Below, piece after piece: positions 9,151-18,130 of a stretch of DNA of 64,000 nt. The stretch spans positions 620,001 through 684,000 of the forward strand of contig OY829892.1 in the NCBI GenBank assembly GCA_963691905.1, given 5' to 3'. This DNA is from QGON01 sp963691905. GTDB lineage: Bacteria; Pseudomonadota; Gammaproteobacteria; Chromatiales; Chromatiaceae. Position 1 is the first letter of the stretch. Each line of letters starts with the position of its first letter. The notes under the pieces were generated by a model. It was given only the letters and a program-made list of their open reading frames with translations. It was not told where the DNA came from and ran no database searches. The translations under genes were made by a program, and so were the position numbers.

Positions 9151-10017
9151 ATGATTAGCAGTATGACCGCTTTTGCGCGGGAAGAGTACCGGGGAGAACT
9201 CGGTGTAATGAGTTGGGAGATCCGCTCCATCAACCACCGCTACCTTGAAGCATTCGTGCGGCTGCCGGAGGAGTTGCGCGTCCTGGAGACTAAAGTGCGG
9301 GAGCAGCTGGCCGCCAAACTGGGGCGCGGCAAGCTTGACTGCTCTCTGAAATTCAAACCGGGTACCGCGGCCGGGGCTGAACTCCACGTCAACCAGCGCC
9401 TGGTAAAACAGTTACTCGACGCCAGTAGCGAAATCGCTGACCTGCTCGATACCCAGGCTAATCTGCGTCCCCTCGAATTGCTGCGCTGGCCCGGTGTCCT
9501 TGAGGAACAGGAGCGGGACCTCACCCCGGCCACAAGGCAGGCGATGGAACTGCTGGACCTCACTCTCGACAGCCTGATGGAAAGCCGCCAACGCGAAGGC
9601 CGACGACTCGGCGAGATCATCCGGCAGCGCCGACAGGCGATGCAGACGCAGGTGGATCAAGTCCGCAAACTGATGCCGGAGGTCCTGAAAAAGGTCAAGG
9701 AGCGTATCCGCACGCGCCTGCTGGAGGTCATGGATGAGTTGGACGAAACCCGACTGGAGCAAGAGATGGCCCTGCTCGCCCAACGGTTGGATGTGGATGA
9801 GGAGATGGACCGCCTCGACACGCATCTTGCAGAGGTTGAGCGTGTGCTCTCCGCTGACGAACCCGTCGGACGGCGCCTCGACTTTCTGATGCAGGAGTTG
9901 AACCGGGAGGCCAATACCCTGACCTCCAAGTCGAACGATGTAAAAATCACCCGCATAGCGGTGGAGATGAAAGTTCTCATCGAACAGATGCGGGAACAGA
10001 TCCAGAATATTGAGTAG
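9151..10017 (+). CDS. yicC: YicC/YloC family endoribonuclease
   Basis: At 288 residues it is the usual YicC length. The N-terminus MISSMTAFAREE..GEL..WEIRSINHRYLE is diagnostic, and the C-terminus has the conserved stretch GRRLDFLMQELNREANTLTSKS, MKVLIEQMREQIQNIE. The family cleaves RNA and has been linked to control of small RNAs. It is divergent from the kinase gene across a 166-bp gap. In many gammaproteobacteria yicC is close to gmk. Here gmk lies about 22 kb downstream, with the restriction and NTPase region between them. Confidence 0.97.
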   Translation: MISSMTAFAREEYRGELGVMSWEIRSINHRYLEAFVRLPEELRVLETKVREQLAAKLGRGKLDCSLKFKPGTAAGAELHVNQRLVKQLLDASSEIADLLDTQANLRPLELLRWPGVLEEQERDLTPATRQAMELLDLTLDSLMESRQREGRRLGEIIRQRRQAMQTQVDQVRKLMPEVLKKVKERIRTRLLEVMDELDETRLEQEMALLAQRLDVDEEMDRLDTHLAEVERVLSADEPVGRRLDFLMQELNREANTLTSKSNDVKITRIAVEMKVLIEQMREQIQNIE

Positions 10018-10041
10018 CTTTTCGTGCCATCTCACATCTTC

Positions 10042-10116
10042 TCAGGCCTTGGCCCCACACTTTGGGCAAATGTATCTACGCTTCGACATAACTTCCCAGC
10101 TCCCTTTCACCGTCAT
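10042..10116 (-). CDS. Tiny ORF with CPKCG zinc-ribbon half, possibly a remnant
   Basis: A 24-residue frame begins at 10116 and ends with TGA at 10042-10044. It reads ...SKRRYICPKCGAKA and then stops, which looks like the first half of a zinc-ribbon protein. It lies downstream of the DUF6933 gene on the same strand and next to the end of yicC, at the edge of the accessory region. It could be a real microprotein or the stump of a longer gene cut off when the region joined the core chromosome. No second cysteine pair follows. Confidence 0.3.
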   Translation of the reverse strand: MTVKGSWEVMSKRRYICPKCGAKA

Positions 10117-10233
10117 CTATAACGACATCGTGCAATGAGAATCAGCGCACGAGTGATGAAAAGTCCTGGTCACAAACCACGCGAGTTACCTACCTGAGGA
10201 TGTGGCAAGCAACAGCTCACGAAGACGACCTGA

Positions 10234-10740
10234 TCAAGCGGTGCCATCCGTTCTCAATAAGGCCTGCAGACGCACCCTGGGGTAGTCGTAACCAATCGCC
10301 TTGAACGGGATCTCGTTGATGCGCAGCAGCAAGTGATCCAGATCTGCATGAACCAGGCCGCCTTCATGGGCGATGCGATGCTCAATCTGAAAGGCCATAT
10401 CGTTCATGGAACCCATCACACTGCGGTTATTGGTTTTGGCATAGGTATTGTGCTGACTCCAGTCAAGCATGCGCTCTATCTGAGTCTGCTCAAAATCAAA
10501 CAGGCGTAGGGTGCGAAACATAGCCTGTCCGAATAGTTGATCGATATGCTCAAAATCCGGGCGTTTGAGACCGGCCACGAAGAGCGAAAAAAGGCTCATA
10601 TCGTGGGTTATGAGCAGACACTTGCGACGGTCGATGCGCAGCAGATTGGCATGCCAACTGCCCACTTCGCTGATCACCTCTGGTTCTGCCGGTTTGATGC
10701 GCAGCTCTTTGAGTAGCTTTTGGGTGCAACGGATAATCAT
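10234..10740 (-). CDS. DUF6933 family protein
   Basis: The predicted protein has 168 residues. The N-terminus MIIRCTQKLLKELR and the following WHANLLRIDRRKCLLITHDMSLFSLF block are, as I recall the family, typical of DUF6933. The middle (SQHNTYAKTNNRSVMGSMNDMAF) is rich in polar conserved positions. Its biochemical role is not known. It is the last sizeable gene of the minus-strand restriction operon, after the helicase-nuclease and a 43-residue ORF. There is no signal peptide or membrane segment. Confidence 0.75.
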   Translation of the reverse strand: MIIRCTQKLLKELRIKPAEPEVISEVGSWHANLLRIDRRKCLLITHDMSLFSLFVAGLKRPDFEHIDQLFGQAMFRTLRLFDFEQTQIERMLDWSQHNTYAKTNNRSVMGSMNDMAFQIEHRIAHEGGLVHADLDHLLLRINEIPFKAIGYDYPRVRLQALLRTDGTA

Positions 10741-10785
10741 AATTCAATTGGCATACTTCTGGCGCACTTGGTAACCAATGTCCTA

Positions 10786-10917
10786 TTAAAGATGCTCGCT
10801 CAGGAGTGCCAGCACATCCAGTTCGTCTGCCTCACGGCGGCCAAGAGTGGGCGCAGCATCCATCAGGGTGTGGCTCTGGTAGCCACAGGGGCAGACTGCT
10901 GCGTACATCTCCCCCAT
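10786..10917 (-). CDS. 43-residue ORF translationally coupled to the helicase-nuclease gene
   Basis: The start codon at 10915-10917 shares one base with the TGA stop of the upstream 1825-residue gene (TGATG arrangement). This is a standard sign of translational coupling. The frame reads MGEMYAAVCPCGYQSH and then a charged, leucine-rich segment ending LLSEHL, with TAA at 10786-10788. There is a CPCG pair but no second pair, so a metal site would need a dimer or a partner. The DUF6933 gene begins 45 bp later. I do not recognise the family. It may be a real small subunit or a fragment of a larger gene. Confidence 0.5.
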   Translation of the reverse strand: MGEMYAAVCPCGYQSHTLMDAAPTLGRREADELDVLALLSEHL

Positions 10918-13900
10918 CAGGCCTCATCCATAGAAGCATTGATGATGTCGAAAACCTGTTCCAGGTACTTTCCTGCTTCTGCCGCCTCCGTCGCTTGTCG
11001 AATGTAAGAAGGAAGTGTTTCAAGAAACTCGACCTTGCTCGTCGGCGTAAATTCCATGAGCGCTTCGAGCATCGAAGGTCGCAGTAGCCGCTTGTTTTCG
11101 GGAGTCTCAGGAAACGCCCTGCGAATCACTTCTCGATCGAAGCGAATCAACTTGTCTTTGAGGCTCGACTCATCAAAGGCAAACAGATCAACCTGGGCTT
11201 CTTTGGTTTCGGCATTTTCGATGATTACCTCTATCTCTTCAACCTCTGACTCAATCTCTGCCTCAACAGGCATAGCGGCGGACTTCAGGTCGTGAAGCTC
11301 CCGAATAATCGGCCGCAATTCACCATGGGGATTCTTGAACCAATCGGTTGACCAGATGCGGCGAATATTCCAGCCGAGGCGCTCCAGGATTGTCTGACGA
11401 AGCCGGTCCCTGTCTCGTGCGGACTTCGCGGAATGATAGGTCGCGCCATCACACTCAATACCCATCAGATAGCGGCCGGGGTTACCGGGATCAACTACCG
11501 CCACATCGATGAAGAATCCCGCAACGCCAACTTGAGGTATGCATTCAAAACCTTCATCACGCAACGCGTTCATCACAGCAATCTCAAAATCGCTATCCGG
11601 GCCACGCCCTGTATCACGCTCAGTCTTGTGGAGAATCCCGGTTTCACAGAAGCTTAAGAAGTCGCGCAAAGCCTGCACACCGCGCTTACTTGTTGCCCCT
11701 GCAACAATGTCATCTGACCCCATGGAACTAAAAATATGCATCCGCTTCTTTGAACGGGTAAACAGCACATTGAGACGACGCCAGCCCACGTCCGAGTTAA
11801 TTGGACCAAAACGCTGGAATACTCTCCCGCCCGGCTCTTGTGGGCCGTAGGTCATTGAGATAAAGATCACATCTCGTTCATCACCCTGAACGTTCTCAAG
11901 GTTCTTGACGAACAGGGACTCGCGCCTTGTCGAATCTTTATCCAGCCGCTCCTGGAAAACAGTATCGTCTTTTGCCAGCGTCTCTATCGCTCGCTCAATC
12001 TGTAAACGCTGTTCCGCGCTCATTGCAACGACACCAAGGGTTTCATCCGGGCGATGCCTGAAATGCTCTCGGACAGCCTCGGAGATGATCTTTGCCTCTT
12101 CCATATTACGCCTGTTCACGAAACAACCGCGCGACACCCGAGAATAGTGAACACCATAGTTCTCAGTCTGTTTATGCGGCGATGGAAAAAGAACCAGGTC
12201 GCCCTCATAGAACGAGTGGTTAGAGAAGGCAATCAGGCTTTCATGCTGTGAACGATAGTGCCAGCGCAATCGTCGAGCAGGGAACATCGGCAGCGTCGCA
12301 TCGAGGATACTCTCAGACTCCTCAATGCCCGTTGGGTCATCCTCATCGTCTTCGATGATACGATCAAAGAAGCTTGTCGGCGGCAGCTGTTTGGGGTCAC
12401 CAACCACCACCAGTTGCCCACCTCGCGCCACTGCACCGAGTGCATCCTGCGGTTTGATCTGGGAGGCCTCGTCCATCACCACCAGGTCAAAATCTATCTC
12501 GCCGGGCGCGAGGTATTGGGCAACGGACATCGGCCCCATCATGAAACACGGCTTCAATGCGACCAGCGCGCTGCTCGCCCTTTGCAGCAATTGCCTGATC
12601 GGTATGTGCCGGGTTTTCTTAGTGCATTCACGCTCCAGCAGAACCCGTTCGGTAAGCTCGCTCACCCTCGCCGCCATATTCCCTGTTGGAATCTTGGTCT
12701 GATCGATCTTCCAGGCGATCTGCTCACACTGCAACTGCTTGAGCCTGTTGTCGTACTCCTTAAATTGATCCTGCAAGGCCTCCTGCGAGTGACCGGAGAA
12801 CCTGCCAAGCTCTGGATCTTCCCGCAGGATTTCTCTCGCCAACACATCGTAAATACCCGCTTGGTAGGCGTCCTCGACCTGCTCGATCTCGAATTCGCTG
12901 CGTTCAACGCCATCGGCAAGACCACCCAGACCCAAGGCTTCCACCTGGTCACGCACGCGCACATAGTCGAGCCAATTCTGCAATGTCTCCCCGTTATCCA
13001 GCGCCAGCTGATTCCGGAGTATCAGATCGTCCAGCCGGTCACCGGAATGAACAGTCCACCCCTCCCAGTCCAGGCGAACCACAGCTGCAAAGGCATCGTA
13101 GGATTCTTGTTGCGAAGTCATCGTGAATCGCAATTTCTCAGCGTGTGACGCCAGAGACATGAAGGTCGATTCGGCTGGATGCCCATAGATGTAATCAACA
13201 AGTGTCTTATTGCTCAGATGTCCATCGACACAAGCCGCAAGCGCCAGGGTATTGCGTAACATGGAGAGGCCGACGGTGTTATCAACACCAACTCCGGCTT
13301 TCAGGCCGAGCCTTCCCTGGAATATCTTTCTGTCGAAATCAGCTTTCTGCCACTTATCGACACGATGCTTCAGCATCCCGATCTGCGCAATGCGGTCAGC
13401 CAGATCCGTCATGGTGAGTGAATCGTCACTGGTCAGGGAACCGCAGGCGCAGATGGCTTCATTCACCGCACTCAGCAGGCGTGGAATCGCGCCCCCCTCT
13501 CCGACCAGCAGCGTATCGCCATTGCGCAGTTCTGCGACCGGTGCAAACACCTCTTTCAAACTACCCAGATCATCCAGCAGGTCATTGAGTTGCGCCTGTA
13601 TACCCCGCTCAGCCAATGAACGCACCGCCTTGGCGATGCTTGGCGACAGCTCCAGGATCGCATCACCCAGCGGCACCTTCTGCCCAAAGCCAACACCATA
13701 CTGTCGTCGAATGCGCTTGTACCAGGCTCGCAGCGACTCAAGCGCGGCAATATCTGTTTCAAGACCCTGTAAATGGTCACCCACAGCTTCTTTGTAACGT
13801 GCATTGCCTTCAAATTTCTGGCGCTGCCCGACAAACACCGTCAGATCATCCAACCGCGGTACCAGACTCGGGTATTTCAACTGAGCGTTTGCCGCAAAGC

Positions 13901-16394
13901 CCAGAACCTGCTTTCGTGCTGTCCGCCAGCCACCTTTGAACCAACGAAAAAAACCGCCGGAAGCCAATGTAACCGCCAGTTGATGAATTACATTTTCATC
14001 AGGCAAGTTCTCCAAAGAGAAAAAACCATGAACACTCTCGTGTACCTTCAGCAACCCTTCGAGTTCAGAGCGTAACTGCGGCAAGAGTTCATCCAACTCC
14101 TCATTATCGAAAAGTTCATCACGGTATTTCCAGTGGGAGGGGCTCAGACTGGCAATCAACTCGATGACCATCTTGAACTCAGTCAATCCTGATTCGCTGA
14201 CATTCAAATGCCTGGCAGCCGGCTCACCCAAGGCGGACAACACCCCCTGCAACGGCTCATCAAGCTGCACCAGCTGATCTTCAATTGCGGAAAGGCGATG
14301 AATGGCTTCGGCCAAACCACCCAATTCAACACTCTGACCAACCAATTTCTTCAGCTGCTCACTGCCTGAATGTAGCTGATCCACAACCGACAGATCCTGC
14401 AGAACTTCCGGCCCAATAGTCTTGGACAGAGAGATGTACAAATCCTGGATACCCTCAAACAGCTTCAGATAGCGCTGCGTCTTATCCAGCACACCACCAC
14501 GAAGGACAGGGAGCCGCTCTAGAATCTCATCGCCTTTCAGCGTCGGAATGCTTTCCAACTCACCCAGAAACGCCTGCGCATCGGTCAAGGTTTCTGCCAC
14601 AGCCGATATGTCACAGCCGAGAATATGAGCGATTTCACCTCTCTGAGCATTCACACCTTGCAGCGACCCCTGCCATGCACCCAGGGAGTCCTTAACTCGG
14701 TCCAGATCGAAGATCTGCAAGTCCCCATTGCGTACGCCGTACCACGGGTGGTCCTGCAAAGCTGCATCGCCATCCAGCTGACGCGCTACCGCCTGGTAGA
14801 CCTTTACAAAAGCCTCTACCTGATCCTCATTACGGCGTTGCGCTGCGGCATCGTAGTTGCTTCCATCGTAGCCCTCGGGATGAAGCCCTTCCGGATTGAT
14901 CCCGATCGCATTGCGATAACGGGTTGCCGCCATGAAGATCTCATGCAGCGTCTTCCCTGTGTTCTTCCAGGGCCGGTTGATCTTTTCCGCATGGTTCTTG
15001 AGCGCCGTCTTGAGCTCTTCGTAGCGCGCGATATCCACATCAATATCATTCGGCCTGCGGTAGCGCCCGTTTTTCTTCAGGCGCTCGTCAACTTCATCCA
15101 GAACCTTGCGCTTCTGTGACTTGTGGCTGTGCAGTTCCAGACAGAACTCGCCAAGCCCTGCGTTATCGAGGCGGCTACGCACCACCTCCAGCGCCGCCAG
15201 CTTTTCCGCGACAAACAGTACACGCTTGCCCTGCGCCATGGCGGCGGCGATCAGGTTGGTAATGGTCTGTGACTTGCCTGTGCCGGGCGGCCCCTCGATG
15301 ACCAGGTTCTTGCCATCGACTGCGTCGATCAGGGCGCTGTGCTGCGAGCTGTCGGCATCATCGATCAGTGGATAGTTGGCATGGATCTCATCCATCTCAT
15401 CGATGATGTACTCCTCGCCAAAGCCAAGGTTACCAGCAGACTCACCCTCAGCATCCATTTCCTGCCCGTAGCCAGACAAAAAGCTCGATACCACCGGATG
15501 ATCCACGATGTTGGCTTCATCGGGCCAGCGTGCCGGGTCCAGGTCGAGATACATCAGCAACTTGCTGAAGTTGAGCAACGCCATCGAAATGTAGCGGCGC
15601 ATGCGCCAGCGTGGTTGCTTGTCTTTGATCAGCGCCTGGACTTCACCAAAATAGTCCTCCGGCACCGTATTTTCATCCAGATCCGGCAGGGCCATGGCAA
15701 AGTCGGCGCGCAACTTTTCCCGCAGAGAAAGGTTGGGAATAATGTCCTCACCCGAGTAGCTCAATGTGTATTCGTAAGTCCGGGTATCTTTGTTCAGCCT
15801 GCCCTTGTGCAAGCGGACCGGGACCAGAAAGAGCGGTGCAATGCGTGGTTTATCTGAGCTACTGGACTCGTACCACTCCAAAAAGCCAAACGACAGGTAG
15901 AGGATATTCGCCCCCATCTCCTGGATTGCCGACTCAGCCGACTGCAACAAACTCTTGAGCCGGGCCTCCATCTCGTAGGGATAGAGCAAGGTCTGGATGG
16001 CGGTATCCGAGTGTTTGCCTGAGTCACCCTCGCCAGAGGCTTCAGGCACCTCGTAACTGGTGGCAAAACTGAGATGCTTTGCCCACTCTTCCGCAGAAGG
16101 ATCATTGCGCAGCCGAACCAGCTGCTGGGTCTCTTCATCGAACTCCAGATAACCCGCTGCGATCAATTCTTCCTCGGTCGGCTCGGGAATTGCTTCGAAG
16201 CGCATCTCGGTATCCGCCAACAGAGTTTCCACCAGCTGGTTGGGCAACTCGTCGATAATGCGCAGGCTGGCGCTCTTGGTATGGCGAAAGCTGATCAGGC
16301 GATTACGGGCGGTGAGATCCAACAACCGCATGCGCAGGTTTTCCAGTGCCCTGTTGGCCGGCGACTGATCGGAATTGTTGTTGTCGTTTGGCAT
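10917..16394 (-). CDS. DUF4011-type SF1 helicase with C-terminal nuclease domain
   Basis: The predicted protein has 1825 residues. Residues 15-290 resemble DUF4011 (ALENLRMRLLDLTARNRLISF at the start). A superfamily 1 helicase follows: Walker A GPPGTGKS at 368-375, a long coiled-coil-rich insertion of about 850 residues, Walker B MDEASQIKPQDAL near 1305, GDPKQLPPTSFF, and helicase motifs up to about 1590. Around 1620-1720 lies a Vsr/PD-(D/E)xK-like nuclease (REase_MTES_1575/DUF559 type) with GIECDGATYHSAKSARDRDR and an RLGWNIRRIWSTDWF strand. The tail contains a DUF3320-like segment. Proteins of this design are common in defence loci beside type I restriction systems. The start is preceded by CAGGAT 7 bp upstream and lies 20 bp after hsdS. 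Confidence 0.9.
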   Translation of the reverse strand: MPNDNNNSDQSPANRALENLRMRLLDLTARNRLISFRHTKSASLRIIDELPNQLVETLLADTEMRFEAIPEPTEEELIAAGYLEFDEETQQLVRLRNDPSAEEWAKHLSFATSYEVPEASGEGDSGKHSDTAIQTLLYPYEMEARLKSLLQSAESAIQEMGANILYLSFGFLEWYESSSSDKPRIAPLFLVPVRLHKGRLNKDTRTYEYTLSYSGEDIIPNLSLREKLRADFAMALPDLDENTVPEDYFGEVQALIKDKQPRWRMRRYISMALLNFSKLLMYLDLDPARWPDEANIVDHPVVSSFLSGYGQEMDAEGESAGNLGFGEEYIIDEMDEIHANYPLIDDADSSQHSALIDAVDGKNLVIEGPPGTGKSQTITNLIAAAMAQGKRVLFVAEKLAALEVVRSRLDNAGLGEFCLELHSHKSQKRKVLDEVDERLKKNGRYRRPNDIDVDIARYEELKTALKNHAEKINRPWKNTGKTLHEIFMAATRYRNAIGINPEGLHPEGYDGSNYDAAAQRRNEDQVEAFVKVYQAVARQLDGDAALQDHPWYGVRNGDLQIFDLDRVKDSLGAWQGSLQGVNAQRGEIAHILGCDISAVAETLTDAQAFLGELESIPTLKGDEILERLPVLRGGVLDKTQRYLKLFEGIQDLYISLSKTIGPEVLQDLSVVDQLHSGSEQLKKLVGQSVELGGLAEAIHRLSAIEDQLVQLDEPLQGVLSALGEPAARHLNVSESGLTEFKMVIELIASLSPSHWKYRDELFDNEELDELLPQLRSELEGLLKVHESVHGFFSLENLPDENVIHQLAVTLASGGFFRWFKGGWRTARKQVLGFAANAQLKYPSLVPRLDDLTVFVGQRQKFEGNARYKEAVGDHLQGLETDIAALESLRAWYKRIRRQYGVGFGQKVPLGDAILELSPSIAKAVRSLAERGIQAQLNDLLDDLGSLKEVFAPVAELRNGDTLLVGEGGAIPRLLSAVNEAICACGSLTSDDSLTMTDLADRIAQIGMLKHRVDKWQKADFDRKIFQGRLGLKAGVGVDNTVGLSMLRNTLALAACVDGHLSNKTLVDYIYGHPAESTFMSLASHAEKLRFTMTSQQESYDAFAAVVRLDWEGWTVHSGDRLDDLILRNQLALDNGETLQNWLDYVRVRDQVEALGLGGLADGVERSEFEIEQVEDAYQAGIYDVLAREILREDPELGRFSGHSQEALQDQFKEYDNRLKQLQCEQIAWKIDQTKIPTGNMAARVSELTERVLLERECTKKTRHIPIRQLLQRASSALVALKPCFMMGPMSVAQYLAPGEIDFDLVVMDEASQIKPQDALGAVARGGQLVVVGDPKQLPPTSFFDRIIEDDEDDPTGIEESESILDATLPMFPARRLRWHYRSQHESLIAFSNHSFYEGDLVLFPSPHKQTENYGVHYSRVSRGCFVNRRNMEEAKIISEAVREHFRHRPDETLGVVAMSAEQRLQIERAIETLAKDDTVFQERLDKDSTRRESLFVKNLENVQGDERDVIFISMTYGPQEPGGRVFQRFGPINSDVGWRRLNVLFTRSKKRMHIFSSMGSDDIVAGATSKRGVQALRDFLSFCETGILHKTERDTGRGPDSDFEIAVMNALRDEGFECIPQVGVAGFFIDVAVVDPGNPGRYLMGIECDGATYHSAKSARDRDRLRQTILERLGWNIRRIWSTDWFKNPHGELRPIIRELHDLKSAAMPVEAEIESEVEEIEVIIENAETKEAQVDLFAFDESSLKDKLIRFDREVIRRAFPETPENKRLLRPSMLEALMEFTPTSKVEFLETLPSYIRQATEAAEAGKYLEQVFDIINASMDEA

Positions 16395-16414
16395 GACGCT
16401 GATCCTGTCCTGGG

Positions 16415-18130
16415 TTAAGCGGCGGCGATTTGTTGCACGATGGCTTCGGTGTAGCGGGTGGCGGTATCGTTTTTATTGCGGATGTTGGCTTCAAGTTGGT
16501 CGCAGAGGGCCGTCAAGTCACCAACCTTGGCGACTATGCGGGACTGCTCTGATTTAGAAAGCATCGGTATTAGCAAAGAACCAATATGTCCTTGGTTTAC
16601 AGTTTTTTGGCCTGCTGTAGTGATGAAGAGATCATTTATGCGATCTCGCACAAGAGAAGATGCCGCAACCAGCTCTAAAAACGCAGGTAAATACCAATTC
16701 TTATTTATTCGTAGACGGATGAAATGATCACAGTAAATTGCGTCATAGCTTAGATCTGACAGGATAAATTTTCCGACAATATCTGCGCTCCCGTTTACCC
16801 GAATAATAAGAAGATCATCCTTCAGGAGTTTGTATTTCGCAGCCACAGCACGATCAATTATCAACTGACGCGTATCTGAAAGCGAAATCTGGTTTCCCTT
16901 GATGTCAGCTAGCCTCAAAACTGTAGTTTGATCTCCGCTTGCATCTCCACGACTAGATATACCGTTCTTATATTCAGGATCAAGATCACTAAGTCTCATC
17001 CATTCCCACGCTGCTGGAAGGTCGTATGGTAGTTTACTGTCATCAATCTGCACGAGTGGCTTTCTCTTCTTGGCCCGCCCCCCTTTTTCCTGATGGGCTT
17101 TCTGCACCTTAATCTTTTCAAGCAATACTGATGCTGATTCATCACCAGAATCTTGCGGCACCAACTTTCCCTGAACGGCGAGCCGCAGAATGGTCTGACG
17201 CAGGGCCTGGACGGATTCGAGGGTGGTGTAGAGGTCGGCGAAGTTGTCGCGGATGCGGTGCCAGGCAGTTTGGGTAGTGGCGGCATCGCTGGCCTCGGTG
17301 AGCGGATGGTGGACAGCGCGGATGAGGTGCTGGTGGGTTGTATCCCGGGTGTTGCGCTCGGCCTCCAGCTGGTCGCAGAGAGCCATCAGTTCATCGACCT
17401 TGGCGACGATGCTGTGTTGTTCGGCGAGTGGGGGAATGGGAGCTTGGAGTGCCCTCAGTGAGGTCGCATTAACATTTGGTTGTCCTGTACCAGCACTTTT
17501 TGCGTAGAGCTGTGACCAATAAAGGGGAGTTTCCATAAATATCTTTAGATATTTTGGGCACATGAGTTCACTAGGAATAGCTCGTATCAAGTAGGATGCG
17601 AAAACAGCCTTTACTGATAGATTTTCAACAATATACGTTTTCCCTATTGTGCCGCCTGTGCGAGCAATAAGAATGTCGTTTTCATTGAGCGAGTTTGCAT
17701 TGTAGCTTTTCTCATTGATTTCACATCCGGGAACAGAATTCCAATCGACTTTGTTATTCTGAATATCGGTTATTCGGAGTAAACGTATGCCCTTTTTATT
17801 ATGGTCAGCTGATGCTGTATAGCCATAATGTACGGTATAAGTAATCTCATCGAGGATTGACCAATTCCACGATTCTGGCAAATCAAAGGCGGGGTCTAGT
17901 ATTTCGCTAGAAGGTAGCTTCTTTAGTTTTGCATATCGTTTTTCAGCCATATTCGCAGTCTTTCTATCCCTGACTTTTTTTAAAAACTCTGAAGCTGGCT
18001 CATCGTTCGGGTCTTGCGTCACCAACTTCCCCTGTACCGCCAACTGCAAAATCAGCTCACGCAGCTTCTGGATACCGTTGGGTGCATCGATGAAGTGCCC
18101 GAACTGCTGGAGGAACTGTTCATTTGTCAT
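16415..18130 (-). CDS. hsdS: Type I restriction-modification specificity subunit
   Basis: The predicted protein has 571 residues and two target-recognition domains. The conserved helical repeats are easy to see. LRELILQLAVQGKLVTQDP near the N-terminus is repeated as LRQTILRLAVQGKLVPQDS in the middle. PPLAEQHSIVAKVDELMALCDQLEAE is repeated at the C-terminus as SEQSRIVAKVGDLTALCDQLEAN. Each recognition domain binds one half of a split DNA target, and the helices fix the spacing. It overlaps hsdM by four bases (ATGA). The TRD sequences do not tell me the target. Confidence 0.96.
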   Translation of the reverse strand: MTNEQFLQQFGHFIDAPNGIQKLRELILQLAVQGKLVTQDPNDEPASEFLKKVRDRKTANMAEKRYAKLKKLPSSEILDPAFDLPESWNWSILDEITYTVHYGYTASADHNKKGIRLLRITDIQNNKVDWNSVPGCEINEKSYNANSLNENDILIARTGGTIGKTYIVENLSVKAVFASYLIRAIPSELMCPKYLKIFMETPLYWSQLYAKSAGTGQPNVNATSLRALQAPIPPLAEQHSIVAKVDELMALCDQLEAERNTRDTTHQHLIRAVHHPLTEASDAATTQTAWHRIRDNFADLYTTLESVQALRQTILRLAVQGKLVPQDSGDESASVLLEKIKVQKAHQEKGGRAKKRKPLVQIDDSKLPYDLPAAWEWMRLSDLDPEYKNGISSRGDASGDQTTVLRLADIKGNQISLSDTRQLIIDRAVAAKYKLLKDDLLIIRVNGSADIVGKFILSDLSYDAIYCDHFIRLRINKNWYLPAFLELVAASSLVRDRINDLFITTAGQKTVNQGHIGSLLIPMLSKSEQSRIVAKVGDLTALCDQLEANIRNKNDTATRYTEAIVQQIAAA

